From assembly GCA_963664585.2 (NCBI GenBank), contig CAXXEO010000026.1, positions 110,792 through 174,791 on the forward strand: 64,000 bases of DNA. The letters run 5' to 3'. This DNA is from G963664585 sp963664585 (GTDB taxonomy: Bacteria; Bacillota; Clostridia; Oscillospirales; Ruminococcaceae). Shown piece by piece: positions 18,312-29,946 of this stretch. The notes under the pieces were generated by a model. The model saw only the letters and a list, made by a program, of their open reading frames with translations, ran no database searches and was not told the DNA's origin. Each line of letters starts with the position of its first letter. The stretch's first letter is position 1. The position numbers and the translations under genes are program-made.

Positions 18312-19181
18312 TCATTTGTTTTTTGCGGCCATGTCGGCGGCATTGACCGTTTCGGCGGGAAGCATAAAATCCGTGGCTGCGTTAGCATTCTTATAGGTCA
18401 TTTGCATGGTCATCTTATTCACGGTCAACCCGCTAAGCATGGTCGTCCCGCTATTTATGGTGCTCATGTTTTTATATATTTGGTTCGTGAAGGCAGTCAT
18501 GTCGATGTCGAATTTCACAAGAACCATGGATTCCGTTTCGATCCAAAGGGTAACGCCGACATTGGGAAGATCTTTAAAAAGCTGAGCATATCCAGCGGCA
18601 TCCGTACCCTTCATCACATCTGACATCTGTGTGGATTTGACCGCATTTTCAAGGGCCGCGCCAGTAAACACGCCCTTAATCCTAGTCAACTTTTTGCCAC
18701 CTATTTCCTCAGTTCCATCTTCCGTAGCATCGGATACTCCTGTCAGAAAAAGCAGGGGGTTGGCCTGCATATTGTTTTGGCTAACCGTAGCATTGGCCAG
18801 GTCACTGGTCAGCGTTTGTTTATACCATCCGTTTCCAGTGTTCATATACATAACCAATGCAGTTCCCTCAGTGATCACAAAGACTTGCATTGCCTGGTCA
18901 GTACCCATCATCTGGGTTTTCAGGTCACACTTGAAGCGCACCGGTCCGGTAAAGAAACTCATCGCTGCGGTTGTTGTGTTGTTTAAGGAGAATCCCGATC
19001 CGCTTAGTTCAACTGCCATAGTCATATCGGCATCCATACTTTTCACTTTTGTCATTTGCTCAGCGGCTTTTGTAATCTTTTCTTGGGCCGTCAGGGGCGT
19101 TGCGCTGCTTACAGCGCCTTTACAGCCGGTGATACTTACCACACAGAGAGCAATTAATAAAAGGCTTAGTATTCTTTTCAT
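18312..19181 (-). CDS. DUF6612-like lipoprotein
   Basis: Protein of 289 residues with a lipoprotein signal: MKRILSLLLIALCVVSITGC, lipobox SITGC, lipidated Cys20. The mature part is a beta-rich domain (VKSMDADMTMAVELSG, VRFKCDLKTQMMG, WIETESMVLVKFDIDM) resembling the DUF6612/LppX-LolA-like group of surface lipoproteins. It would be anchored on the outer face of the membrane. Ligand and role are unknown. The start at 19181 has GGAG eight bases upstream. A terminator-like stem and a deleted R2 copy lie downstream, two R1 copies upstream. Confidence 0.75.
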   Translation of the reverse strand: MKRILSLLLIALCVVSITGCKGAVSSATPLTAQEKITKAAEQMTKVKSMDADMTMAVELSGSGFSLNNTTTAAMSFFTGPVRFKCDLKTQMMGTDQAMQVFVITEGTALVMYMNTGNGWYKQTLTSDLANATVSQNNMQANPLLFLTGVSDATEDGTEEIGGKKLTRIKGVFTGAALENAVKSTQMSDVMKGTDAAGYAQLFKDLPNVGVTLWIETESMVLVKFDIDMTAFTNQIYKNMSTINSGTTMLSGLTVNKMTMQMTYKNANAATDFMLPAETVNAADMAAKNK

Positions 19182-19207
19182 CAGAGTCTCCAATCAAATT
19201 CAGTATG

Positions 19208-19312
19208 TATAGTTGATTAACTTTAAAACAAGCTTGTGATTTCGTCCCCCGCCGAAGGCGGGGGAAAAAATGACGTTTTATATATAGCCAGTTTTTAAGT
19301 TAATTGGCTATA
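19208..19312 (+). repeat. R1 palindromic repeat, copy 5
   Basis: R1 element with small changes (TTAACTTTAAAAC, hairpin CGTCCCCCGCC..GGCGGGGGAAAA). One of two copies, 68 bp apart and in the same orientation, in the gap between the lipoprotein gene and gyrA. Confidence 0.9.
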
Positions 19313-19379
19313 TCATCATATCCATAGTTTATCTTGCTAAAAGAAAACTATCCCTATAGATGAAAAATATAGGACATTT

Positions 19380-19485
19380 TATAGTTGATTAATTTGAAAA
19401 CAAGCTTGTGATTTCTTCCTACGGCGAAGGCGGGGGAAGAAAATGACGTTTTATATATAGCCAGTTTTTAAGTTAATTGGCTATA
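19380..19485 (+). repeat. R1 palindromic repeat, copy 6
   Basis: R1 element whose left hairpin arm has decayed (CTTCCTACGGCGAAGGCGGGGG), so the central stem is imperfect; the outer arms are intact. Confidence 0.88.
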
Positions 19486-19518
19486 TCTCTCTCCAAAATT
19501 CAAAAAAAAATATAAATA

Positions 19519-19549
19519 CTTTCTGCCCCACCGAAGGCAGGGCAGAAAG
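19519..19549 (-). terminator. Terminator after gyrA
   Basis: CTTTCTGCCC pairs with GGGCAGAAAG around a short loop. On the minus strand it is followed by a T-rich run (complement of 19502-19518). The core again has CCACCGAAGG, like the R1/R2 centres. Confidence 0.75.
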
Positions 19550-19572
19550 ATCGAAAGAAGTCGTGCTAGTTT

Positions 19573-22065
19573 CTAAACTTCGCTTTCTCCTTCAGGTTCA
19601 GATGCGGAGACATCCTCCACCTCGTCTGAGAGCTCACCGGTTACCATCTCCTCGCGTGGGGCACGGGCGAGAGAAACAACATGGCTTCCCTCCGTAACGC
19701 GCATTACGCGAACACCGCCGCCATAACGGGATTGGTTTGCAATTTCAGCCGCCGGTATTCTAATGATAACCCCGTCATCAGCGATGATGATAATATCATC
19801 CCCGGCATCCACCATTTTGACGCCGGCCACAGGGCCGTTTCTATCGGTATAGTAGTTTCTAATTCCCTTACCGCCGCGGTTTTGCAAACGATATTCATCA
19901 GGGTCTGTGAGACGACCAAGACCGCTTTCCGATACAGTGAGGACAAATGCGCTCGGACGCACCCTGGCCATGCCCACGACCTGATCTCCCTCGTCTAGAT
20001 CGATGGCCCTGACTCCACGGGAGGTCCGTCCGATGACACGAGCATCCTGTTCTTCAAAGCGGATGGCAAGACCCTGGCGTGTGGCAACAAGAAGCTGTTC
20101 GTTTCCGTCGGTGAGACGAACCCAAGCCAGTTCATCCCCATCGTCAAGGCTGATGGCAATCAGACCGCCCTTCCTCACATTGCGGTACTCAAGAAGCTTT
20201 GTCCGTTTGATGACGCCCGCTCGGGTGACCATGACGAGATACCTGTCCTTGTCGCTTTCACTGACCTTGATCATGGCACTGATCTTTTCCTCTTGCTCTA
20301 ACGGCAGAAGGTTCACAACATTGGTGCCTCTTGAGGTGCGACTGCTCTCGCCGATTTCATAGCCCTTCATGCGGTATACCCTGCCCTTATTGGTAAAGAA
20401 GAGGATATAATCATGGCTTGAGCAGATGAAAAGCTCGGTGACAAAGTCCTCGTCGCGCCGTGTCATGCCTGAAACGCCACGTCCGCCGCGTCGCTGAGTA
20501 CGATAGGTATCCACCGGTTGGCGCTTGATATAGCCGAAGTGGGTCAAGGTGATGACACAATCCTCTTCGGGGATAAGCGATTCAATGTCCACTTCTCCTG
20601 ACACCGTCTGTATTTCAGTGCGGCGGGGATCTGCAAAACGGCGACGGATCTCACCAATCTCATCCTTGATGATGTTCATAATTTTTACGTGATCAGCAAG
20701 GATCCCCTCCAGCTCGGCGACCTTCATCTCAATCTCCAAAAGCTCTGCCTCAATTTTTTCACGCTCAAGGCTGGTCAATTGTCCAAAACGCATCTGGACA
20801 ATGGCCTGTGCCTGAAGGTCACTGAGGCCAAAGCGCTCCATCAGCGCCTGTTTGCCCTCGGGTATGGAACGGGAGGCCCGCAGCAGCTTAATCACCTCGT
20901 CAATAAAGTCCAAGGCGATCTTGAGGCCTTCTAATATATGTGCCCGCTCTTTAGCCTTTCTGAGGTCAAATTGAGTGCGGCGTACGACAATCTCGCGCTG
21001 AAAGTCGACATACCGCTCAAGCATCTCTTTGAGAGTAAGAACCTTTGGCTGGCCGTCGTCGAGGGCGAGCATATTCACGCCCACCGTCTCCTGCAACTGG
21101 CTGTAAGAATAAAGCTGGTTTAAAACCACCTGCGCGTTAGCGTCGCGCTTAAGCTCAATGACAATGCGCATTCCATCGCGATCGGATTCATCTCGAAGAT
21201 CGCTGATCTGCTCGATTCGTTTGTCCTTGACAAGGTCGGCCATACTTTCGATCAGACGGGCTTTGTTGACCCCATAGGGGATCTCGGTGACGATGATGCG
21301 CTCACGACCGTTTATATGTTCCTCGATGTTGGCAAGGCCGCGAAGCGTGATCTTGCCACGGCCGGTAGCATAGGCTGCACGTATACCGCTGCGTCCCATG
21401 ATAATGCCGCCGGTGGGGAAGTCGGGCCCCTTGATGTGCTCCATCAACTTATCAAGGTCGGCGTCAGGGTTATCGATGAGGTCGCATACGGCGTCGATAA
21501 CCTCGCCAATGTTGTGCGGGGGGATGTTGGTGGCCATTCCCACAGCAATACCGGTTGAACCGTTGACCAGAAGATTTGGGAAACGAGAGGGAAGCACAAC
21601 AGGCTCCTCCAGGCGGTCATCGTAGTTGGGCATAAAGTTGACCGTCTCTTTGTCTATATCGGTGAGAAGCGAGGCGGACACCTTGCTCATCCTTGCCTCA
21701 GTGTATCGATAGGCCGCCGGCGGGTCGCCGTCCACCGAACCGAAGTTCCCATGCCCGTCGATCAGCGGATAGCGCAAAGAGAAGTCCTGTGCCATACGCA
21801 CAAGAGCATCATAAACAGAGGCGTCACCATGGGGATGATAGCGTCCCAGCACATTACCAACGGTAGTGGCTGCCTTACGGTAGCCCTTATCCGCGGTCAG
21901 ACCGTCCTCATACATTGCATAGAGAATCCTTCTATGCACCGGCTTCAGCCCGTCCCTCACATCTGGAAGCGCTCTGCCCACGATTACAGCCATGGAATAA
22001 GCAAGATAGCTTTTTTTCATCTCGCCGTCAATATCAACCGGTATAATTTTTCCAAAATCAGTCAT
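19573..22065 (-). CDS. gyrA: DNA gyrase subunit A
   Basis: Breakage-reunion subunit of gyrase, 830 residues from the ATG at 22065; a GTG three codons earlier is possible. The catalytic Tyr121 lies in AAYRYTEAR. The GyrA box QRRGGRG, which marks gyrase against topoisomerase IV, is present in the C-terminal DNA-wrapping domain. The quinolone region reads [12 protein letters not shown]: the position equal to E. coli Ser83 is Ala82. The C-terminus ends in an acidic tail ([18 protein letters not shown]). Downstream of gyrB with a YcxB-like gene between. Confidence 0.97.
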   Translation of the reverse strand: MTDFGKIIPVDIDGEMKKSYLAYSMAVIVGRALPDVRDGLKPVHRRILYAMYEDGLTADKGYRKAATTVGNVLGRYHPHGDASVYDALVRMAQDFSLRYPLIDGHGNFGSVDGDPPAAYRYTEARMSKVSASLLTDIDKETVNFMPNYDDRLEEPVVLPSRFPNLLVNGSTGIAVGMATNIPPHNIGEVIDAVCDLIDNPDADLDKLMEHIKGPDFPTGGIIMGRSGIRAAYATGRGKITLRGLANIEEHINGRERIIVTEIPYGVNKARLIESMADLVKDKRIEQISDLRDESDRDGMRIVIELKRDANAQVVLNQLYSYSQLQETVGVNMLALDDGQPKVLTLKEMLERYVDFQREIVVRRTQFDLRKAKERAHILEGLKIALDFIDEVIKLLRASRSIPEGKQALMERFGLSDLQAQAIVQMRFGQLTSLEREKIEAELLEIEMKVAELEGILADHVKIMNIIKDEIGEIRRRFADPRRTEIQTVSGEVDIESLIPEEDCVITLTHFGYIKRQPVDTYRTQRRGGRGVSGMTRRDEDFVTELFICSSHDYILFFTNKGRVYRMKGYEIGESSRTSRGTNVVNLLPLEQEEKISAMIKVSESDKDRYLVMVTRAGVIKRTKLLEYRNVRKGGLIAISLDDGDELAWVRLTDGNEQLLVATRQGLAIRFEEQDARVIGRTSRGVRAIDLDEGDQVVGMARVRPSAFVLTVSESGLGRLTDPDEYRLQNRGGKGIRNYYTDRNGPVAGVKMVDAGDDIIIIADDGVIIRIPAAEIANQSRYGGGVRVMRVTEGSHVVSLARAPREEMVTGELSDEVEDVSASEPEGESEV

Positions 22066-22140
22066 CAGGTTCACCCTTATCCTTTATCAGTCGGCTGTCA
22101 GCCCGACTTTACTTTTTGTCTATTTTAAAAACCCCTGGCG

Positions 22141-22668
22141 TCAGGATTCTTTTTTTGGCCGTACGTCATCGATGATCTGGCGCAGTGCCACAATTTCTTC
22201 CTCATGGCAGGCCCTTTTAGGCAGGATTAGTCCCTGCATCTCAGCCATAATGAAATAGAAGGCATCATCTGTTTCATCGAATGTCTTTACATCCTGCCAG
22301 CGGATTTTTACATCTTTTTCGTGTGAGGTGTGGGTAACTCCCTCTGTATTGATATGCAGCGTGAAGGGAGTATTTTGATAGCCTCGCTTTTCATAGGTTT
22401 GTGCTGCTCTTTTTTGAAGGGCACGCGGGTATAATTTTTGAAAAAAGAACAGATGATAGACCCCTGTAAGAAGCAAAATAGCGGACAAAATATATCCTAC
22501 GAAACTCAGATTTCCAAGAGCTCTCAAAAAGAGAAACATCGGTGCAAGAATGATCTGCATAATGGCAGTGATAGTTGATGTTCTCTGCTTCTCTTTTAAA
22601 TTTCTGCTGGACATATGAGCTATAAAGCGCTGATATTCCTCAAGAGAGAGAGTAAAGGAAATGGTCAT
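22141..22668 (-). CDS. YcxB-like membrane protein
   Basis: Protein of 175 residues with two hydrophobic segments (about 34-52 and 57-75) followed by a cytosolic YcxB-like C-terminal domain (LHINTEGVTHTSHEKDVKIRWQDVKTFDETDDAFYF). The family is widespread in Firmicutes and has no established function. AGAGGATG precedes the ATG. It is placed between gyrB and gyrA, an uncommon insertion in this otherwise conserved order. Confidence 0.75.
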   Translation of the reverse strand: MTISFTLSLEEYQRFIAHMSSRNLKEKQRTSTITAIMQIILAPMFLFLRALGNLSFVGYILSAILLLTGVYHLFFFQKLYPRALQKRAAQTYEKRGYQNTPFTLHINTEGVTHTSHEKDVKIRWQDVKTFDETDDAFYFIMAEMQGLILPKRACHEEEIVALRQIIDDVRPKKES

Positions 22669-22746
22669 ATTGTCATCCTCTTTTAATTAATGATTTCCTT
22701 GGCGGAGTAAACATCTTTCAAAATCACTCACGCCAGCCACTGCATT

Positions 22747-24965
<2,219 letters not shown>

Positions 24966-25203
24966 GGTTATTCCCCTTTCTTTATCGGGTTCGTTCGATT
25001 CTATCTTCTCACTGGCATCTGCGCCGAAAATGCGGAGAATCTCGATTGTTTTGGTCCCGCACGTTTTAAAAAAGCAGCTACGACATTTTGTCATTTACAC
25101 GTTCACCGCTGGTTGTCAGCCATAAGGCATCCGCGCTGACATTCTTTAATACATTTTGGTTTTATGGTTTTGGGGAAACGGTTTTTTTATCCGCCGCCCG
25201 AAT

Positions 25204-25309
25204 TACAGTTGATTATCTTGAAAACAAGCTAGTGATTTCTTCCCCCGCCTTCGGCGGGGGAAGAAAATGACGTTTTATATATAGCCAGTTTTTAAGTTAA
25301 TTGGCTATA
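25204..25309 (+). repeat. R1 palindromic repeat, copy 7 (overlaps recF 3' end)
   Basis: R1 element with several changes at its left end (TACAGTTGATTATCTTG, AAGCTAGTG) and a perfect CCCCCGCC-TTC-GGCGGGGG hairpin. Its last 13 bases (25297-25309) are inside recF and encode the final residues and the stop codon. Confidence 0.9.
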
Positions 25310-26412
25310 TCTTCAATGCGGGAAAAGTCCTGGGCGCGGATGATTTCTCCCCCTTTGACAGAGAATACCTTGCCCCGTTTCACGCCGCTAAAATACCCGG
25401 CATCGCAACAGGTAATAAACATCTGCCCACCGGACAGACGGTTTAAAAGAAAATCGCGTCGATTATAATCAAGCTCACTCATGACGTCATCTAGCAGAAC
25501 GACCGGCCTTTCACCGGTTTCCTCTTCCATTAGCGCGCATTCGGCAAGTTTTAACGCAAGCACGGCGCTCCGCTGCTGTCCCTGTGAGCCAAAGGCTCTG
25601 GCGGGCACTGAGTCTATCGTAATTTCAAGGTCGTCCCGGTGGGGGCCAATACCGGTGAGGCCGTTTCGAATATCGCGCGCTCTGTTTTCAACAAGCGCTG
25701 ATAAAATCTCATTCACACCACTGATTCCGCCGGCACTTCCCATGTATCTCATACCAATGCTCTCACGCCCGCCGGAAAGGCCGCTGTAGACCTCTGAAGC
25801 AAGAGGGGTTAGGCGATTCATATAGCTATCCCTGGTCCTGACGATAGCTGACCACAGCCTCGCCAGGCTTTGATCCCATATATCCAAGGTATCAATCAGA
25901 GTTGGGTTAGATCCCCTGTCTTTTAAAAGTGCATTTCTCTGAAATAAAATCCTGTTATAGTCGCTCATAACTTTAAGATAACGAGGACGAAGCTGAAGAA
26001 TTGTTGTATCAATAAACCGGCGTCTTTCCTCAGGACCGCCCTTGATCAGAGAAAGGTGAGAGGGGGAAAAAACCACACAGGTAAAATTTCCTGCCAGTTT
26101 TGCGGCATTTTCAATGTCAACCCCGTTGAGCGAGGCGTTTTTTCGTGCGCCGTATTCCAAAGTTGAAAGATTATCCCGGCCTCCGCCGTAAAATCCCATG
26201 GTCATGCGTGCAAGATCTTCATTGATTGTGACTATCTCAACTTCTTTGGCGCCGCGAAAACTGCGAGATCCGGTAAAAAGCCAGATAGCTTCTAAAATAT
26301 TGGTCTTTCCCTGCGCATTATCACCACAGATGATATTGATGTCGGGAGAGGGTATAAGGGTAAGGTCATGGATATTTCTGAATTTTTTTAATGTGAGGCT
26401 ATCTACTCTCAC
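25297..26412 (-). CDS. recF: DNA replication/repair protein RecF
   Basis: SMC-like ATPase of 371 residues that loads RecA at single-strand gaps. Walker A GDNAQGKT is at 30-37, the ABC signature is FGSQGQQRSAVLALKLAE, and Walker B is VVLLDDVMSELD. The start overlaps the upstream S4 gene by 14 bases. The C-terminus ends EDIAN, and the last residues plus the TAA stop are encoded by the edge of R1 copy 7, so the repeat has replaced or trimmed the original end. Confidence 0.95.
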   Translation of the reverse strand: MRVDSLTLKKFRNIHDLTLIPSPDINIICGDNAQGKTNILEAIWLFTGSRSFRGAKEVEIVTINEDLARMTMGFYGGGRDNLSTLEYGARKNASLNGVDIENAAKLAGNFTCVVFSPSHLSLIKGGPEERRRFIDTTILQLRPRYLKVMSDYNRILFQRNALLKDRGSNPTLIDTLDIWDQSLARLWSAIVRTRDSYMNRLTPLASEVYSGLSGGRESIGMRYMGSAGGISGVNEILSALVENRARDIRNGLTGIGPHRDDLEITIDSVPARAFGSQGQQRSAVLALKLAECALMEEETGERPVVLLDDVMSELDYNRRDFLLNRLSGGQMFITCCDAGYFSGVKRGKVFSVKGGEIIRAQDFSRIEDIAN

Positions 26413-26635
26413 GGCCTGTCACCTCAAAGAAGAGTCCGTTTACTGATACCCTATCCCCCGGGCGTAGTTTTTTACCTCTCATCAGACAGGACTCGTCATT
26501 GACAAAAACGATCCCTTCGGCAACCATTTCTTTAGCAGTGCCTCCGGTTTCTGCCGCACCGGCAAACTTTAAAAAGGAGTCAAGCTTTATATACTCAGTC
26601 GTGATCTCCACCGGGGTGATTTTTTTCTGATTCAT
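26399..26635 (-). CDS. yaaA: S4-domain RNA-binding protein, YaaA type
   Basis: Small protein of 78 residues consisting of an S4 domain: YIKLDSFLKFAGAAETGGTAKEMVAEGIVFVNDE and GKKLRPGDRV. It is the small RNA-binding protein commonly found between dnaN and recF in Firmicutes. Its 3' end overlaps recF by 14 bases, indicating coupling. Function is not well established; ribosome or tRNA association is inferred from the domain. Confidence 0.9.
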   Translation of the reverse strand: MNQKKITPVEITTEYIKLDSFLKFAGAAETGGTAKEMVAEGIVFVNDESCLMRGKKLRPGDRVSVNGLFFEVTGRESR

Positions 26636-26685
26636 GTGGTATTAACTCCATTTCTTCTTCGTCGGCTTAATATTTTAAAACTGCC

Positions 26686-27789
26686 TTATTCCGATTTCAA
26701 CCTGACCGGCAGAACGAGGAAGAGGAAGCTGTCCCCGTCCAGAGGAACCACCTTCATTGGAGAAAGTGCGCCGGATATTTCAAACCGGACACTGTCACAT
26801 TCGCAGGCACGCAATGCATCAAGAAGATAACGATTGTTGAAGCCCATCTCGACTGTAGGACCGGTTACACGTCCACCCATCTCGTCATAGGCTCTTCCCA
26901 GTGAAGTTAAGCAGGAAAGAGTTACTTTTCCCTCTTCAAATTTTACACGAAGGGGGCTTTTTATTCTGTCGGAAATGAGGAGAGAGGTTCTCTCAATAGA
27001 ATCAATCATCTCTCTTGTGCCCACGCTTACAAAGGTAGTTGCTGTTTTAGGAATGGCTGCTATGTAATCGAGAAATTCACCGTCCAAAAGCCGGGAAATA
27101 ATACTGAATGTTCCAATTTTAAAAACAATATGTTTTCTTGAAACCAGAATCTCGGTGATGCTGTCATCATCAGACAGAATTTTTGATATTTCCGCTAAAG
27201 TCTTTCCAGGGACAATAAATTTCATGGGTTTATCAATTTTAGCCCGCTCTCTTCTCATTGCAAGGCGATACCCATCCACTGATACAAGAGTGATAGAATC
27301 CCCAGCCAAATCAAAAAGAGTGCCCGTGTGAACCGGTTTTGCATCACTTTGGGCGACCGCAAACAGAGTTTGGTTAATCATAGAGCGCAGAACATTCTGC
27401 GGAAGATCGACGGCAACGGCATCCGTGAGTTGCGGAAATTCTGGAAATTCGTCGGCGGGGATTCCTAAAATAGAAAATTCAGTTACCCCTCCTTTAAGCT
27501 CTGTCAAACCTTTTCCGTCACAGGTCATTGAAACGATGTCACTGGGCATCCTTTTGACAATATCAAAGAGAACGCGGGCAGGAAGAACAATTTGCCCCGG
27601 CTCTTCGACCCTTGCCTCTACCGTAGTCGATATTCCAGTGTCAAGATCATAACCGCAAAGGGTCAGTTTTCCCTGTGAGGCCTTGATTAAAATTCCCTCA
27701 AGCGCAGGAAGTGTGGACTTAGTAGAAACCGCACGGGAAACGACGGCGATTGCTTCGCTAAGGTTCACCCTGTTAAATTGTATTTTCAT
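26686..27789 (-). CDS. dnaN: DNA polymerase III sliding clamp (beta subunit)
   Basis: Sliding clamp of 367 residues with the three DnaN domains: MKIQFNRVNLSEAIAVVSRAVSTKSTLPALEGILI at the start, VDGYRLAMRRE in the middle and the C-terminal VVPLDGDSFLFLVLPVRLKSE. It tethers polymerase III to DNA. GAGGTG lies 7 bases before the ATG. The gene is next to the oriC region and followed by the S4 gene and recF. Confidence 0.96.
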   Translation of the reverse strand: MKIQFNRVNLSEAIAVVSRAVSTKSTLPALEGILIKASQGKLTLCGYDLDTGISTTVEARVEEPGQIVLPARVLFDIVKRMPSDIVSMTCDGKGLTELKGGVTEFSILGIPADEFPEFPQLTDAVAVDLPQNVLRSMINQTLFAVAQSDAKPVHTGTLFDLAGDSITLVSVDGYRLAMRRERAKIDKPMKFIVPGKTLAEISKILSDDDSITEILVSRKHIVFKIGTFSIISRLLDGEFLDYIAAIPKTATTFVSVGTREMIDSIERTSLLISDRIKSPLRVKFEEGKVTLSCLTSLGRAYDEMGGRVTGPTVEMGFNNRYLLDALRACECDSVRFEISGALSPMKVVPLDGDSFLFLVLPVRLKSE

Positions 27790-28136
27790 CTTTTCACCTC
27801 ATTTATATTATAGGCAGAAATTCAACGCACCAGTTTTGTTCTCTATATAATAGAGATATAATAGATATAATTTTAGTAGTAGTAGTAGGGGCTGTGGAAA
27901 ATGTGGAAATCACTGCGGATCGTGATTTGAAAAGAAAAACAGCCATTTTCGATCGGAAGTAAACTCGTTGATGAAAATGTGGAATAGTTGAAAAAAAATA
28001 ATTTGTCCACAACACTGTGGAAGGATAGGTGTTGATTGTTGGTAGATTGTTGAAAAAAGAACCAAAAATTATTAAAAATAAATTGTAAAATATATGGATG
28101 TTAAAACAGTTGAATGTTGAATGTGAATTGTTGAAA
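27790..28136 (-). other. oriC: Chromosomal replication origin (oriC, dnaA-dnaN intergenic)
   Basis: The 347 bases between dnaA and dnaN carry degenerate DnaA boxes: TGTGGAAAA (27893-27901), TGTGGAAAT (27902-27910), TGTGGAATA (27979-27987), TTGTCCACA (28004-28012, opposite strand) and TGTGGAAGG (28017-28025). On the minus strand the order is box, box, CCCC step, five CTA triplets, then a 70-base AT-rich stretch (27800-27873). This is the basal unwinding order known from Bacillus oriC. Genes on both sides point away from this site, consistent with a bidirectional origin. None of the boxes is the perfect TTATCCACA. Confidence 0.85.
27874..27888 (-). promoter_or_regulatory. DnaA-trio element
   Basis: Five perfect tandem TAG on the plus strand (CTA on the minus strand), separated from two adjacent DnaA-box-like sites by a short G-rich step and followed by AT-rich DNA. 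In Bacillus, DnaA filaments extend onto such trios on single-stranded DNA to open the origin. Confidence 0.75.
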
Positions 28137-29453
28137 TCAAATATTTCGGATGTTTTTAATGATATCCTCAATTGTGTTTTTGAAGCGGGAGTCTTGTTCC
28201 ATCCTCTCTTTGCACTGCTGGATAGAATAAACCACGGTAGAGTGATCTTTTCCGCCGAATTCCTCTCCAATCGAGGACATGGACATCTGCGTTACTTCAC
28301 GCACCACATACATCGCCACCTGTCTTGCCAGGGAGATCTGTGCTGAGCGCTTTGGTGAGCGTATATCCTGAGGGGATATCTCATATGTCCGGCTTACCTC
28401 TGAAATAATGCGGTCAACAGTCACTGAAATAGGTTGGTTATCGTTTAAAATATCCCGGATTGCGTTTTGTGCAATTACAATAGAAGGAGAGCTTCCAGCC
28501 AGTATTTTATACGCTTTGATCTTTTTAACCGCCCCTTCAAGCTGGCGAATGTTGTTTTTGAGGCGGTTCGAAATATACTCGGCCACATCGTCGGGGATGG
28601 CTATATCTAATAACTCGGCTTTACGGCGAATAATGGCGATTCGGGTCTCAAAATCCGGGGGTTGCACATCAGCCAAAAGCCCAGATTCAAAGCGGGTGCG
28701 CAATCGGTCCTCAAGCGTTTTAATCTCTTTTGGGGGACGGTCTGAAGTGAGCACAATCTGTCTTCCCGCCTGATAGAGCGCATTAAAGGTGTGAAAGAAT
28801 TCTTCCTGTGTAGATTCTTTCCCCCCGATAAATTGTATGTCATCTACCAAAAGGATATCTGCCTGACGGTATTTATCATGAAAATCACGGGTGCGCTCGG
28901 TGGCAATGGCGGTGATTAGCTCGTTTGTGAACTCCTCACCCTTTGAGTAGATGATGTTCATTTGCGGTTTGTTTTGTTTGATTTCTGCGCAGATTGCGTA
29001 AAGAAGATGAGTCTTTCCCAGCCCCGACCCGCCGTAAATGAATAGGGGGTTATAGGCATTGGCTGGATTGGCTGCGACAGCCAGAGCGGCGGCATGTGCA
29101 AATTTGTTGGAGGAACCGATGATAAAAGTTGAGAAAGTATACTCATACTCTCCACCCATAGCAGACCCCACAAGCTCTTCGTCAAGGCGCGACTCTTCCA
29201 ATCGATGGTCCTCAGAGCTAATCACGATATCCACCGGAAAGCCCAGAACACTTTCAAAGGCATTTACCAGAAGACCCAGGTATTTTTCCATGATGATGCT
29301 GCGCTTAAAATCGGTCTTTACAAAAAGATAGGCCGTAGAGCGCTCGAAGCGCACGGCCTCGATATCTTTAATCCACAGCGTATAAGCGACATTTGCCATT
29401 TCTTTTTCACAGTATTTTTTAACTGCGCCGAATACCTCGTTAAAGGATTCCAT
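28137..29453 (-). CDS. dnaA: Chromosomal replication initiator DnaA
   Basis: Initiator ATPase of 438 residues. Domain I is at the N-terminus (about 1-80), followed by a short linker. The AAA+ domain has Walker A GGSGLGKT (141-148) and Walker B LLVDDIQF (201-208). Domain IV has the DnaA signature PKRSAQISLARQVAMYVVREVTQMSMSSIGEEFGGKDHSTVVYSI, which reads DnaA boxes. It is transcribed away from rpmH, with oriC downstream. A promoter candidate lies at 29550-29578. Confidence 0.97.
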   Translation of the reverse strand: MESFNEVFGAVKKYCEKEMANVAYTLWIKDIEAVRFERSTAYLFVKTDFKRSIIMEKYLGLLVNAFESVLGFPVDIVISSEDHRLEESRLDEELVGSAMGGEYEYTFSTFIIGSSNKFAHAAALAVAANPANAYNPLFIYGGSGLGKTHLLYAICAEIKQNKPQMNIIYSKGEEFTNELITAIATERTRDFHDKYRQADILLVDDIQFIGGKESTQEEFFHTFNALYQAGRQIVLTSDRPPKEIKTLEDRLRTRFESGLLADVQPPDFETRIAIIRRKAELLDIAIPDDVAEYISNRLKNNIRQLEGAVKKIKAYKILAGSSPSIVIAQNAIRDILNDNQPISVTVDRIISEVSRTYEISPQDIRSPKRSAQISLARQVAMYVVREVTQMSMSSIGEEFGGKDHSTVVYSIQQCKERMEQDSRFKNTIEDIIKNIRNI

Positions 29454-29549
29454 TTTTCAATCCCCCAAAATAAAAGGGAAAATACGAATTCTGGAAATGT
29501 TGAAAACCTTTTCCGTCCACCGCAATTCCACAGAATAATACACCAGTAA

Positions 29550-29578
29550 AGTTTACCACAAACCTTGCCTTCAATCAA
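29550..29578 (-). promoter_or_regulatory. Candidate dnaA promoter
   Basis: On the minus strand TTGATT - 17 bases - TAAACT, about 100 bases before the dnaA ATG. TGTGGTAAA and TGTGGAATT, which resemble DnaA boxes, overlap or lie just downstream of the -10, suggesting autoregulation. Confidence 0.5.
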
Positions 29579-29688
29579 GCTTTCAACAGCTAATTTCATC
29601 TATATTTAATATAGTATAGAGGATTATTTTTATACAGCGGCTTTGTAAAAAGTATATTGGACAGAAGAACATTCTACAAAATTTTTTA

Positions 29689-29718
29689 TTGACAGGGCCG
29701 ATAGATGTAGTCTATACT
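29689..29718 (+). promoter_or_regulatory. rpmH promoter
   Basis: TTGACA (29689-29694) - 18 bases - TATACT (29713-29718), about 40 bases upstream of the rpmH start. Strong vegetative sigma-factor match. Confidence 0.75.
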
Positions 29719-29756
29719 ATTACCTTGCAAGGTTTTCCTGTAAAGGAGGGTTATTT

Positions 29757-29891
29757 ATGATCAGGACCTACCAGCCAAAAAAGATTCAGCGTATGAAAGA
29801 GCACGGCTTCCGCAAAAGGATGAAGACGCGAAATGGACGTAAAGTTCTTGCCCGCAGAAGAGCCAAGGGTAGAGCGAGCTTAACCTATTAG
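29757..29891 (+). CDS. rpmH: Ribosomal protein bL34
   Basis: Complete 44-residue gene. The protein starts [18 protein letters not shown] and continues with [21 protein letters not shown], matching the bL34 family in length and sequence. AAAGGAGG lies about 9 bases before the ATG. First gene of the rpmH-rnpA-yidD-yidC-jag set, divergent from dnaA. Confidence 0.97.
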   Translation: MIRTYQPKKIQRMKEHGFRKRMKTRNGRKVLARRRAKGRASLTY

Positions 29892-29895
29892 TTGA

Positions 29896-29924
29896 AGACC
29901 ACGCTTATGTGGTCTTTCTTTTTA
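29896..29924 (+). terminator. Terminator/attenuator between rpmH and rnpA
   Basis: AAGACCAC-GCTTAT-GTGGTCTT stem followed by CTTTTT. Probably lets most transcripts end after rpmH, giving more L34 than RnpA. Confidence 0.75.
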
Positions 29925-29946
29925 GTCGCTGCGGCAAGGGTTTATT

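Noticed and set aside
27874..27888. TAG x5 as a simple microsatellite
   Set aside because: Its position between DnaA-box-like sites plus a GC step and an AT-rich stretch matches a DnaA-trio, so a functional reading is better supported.
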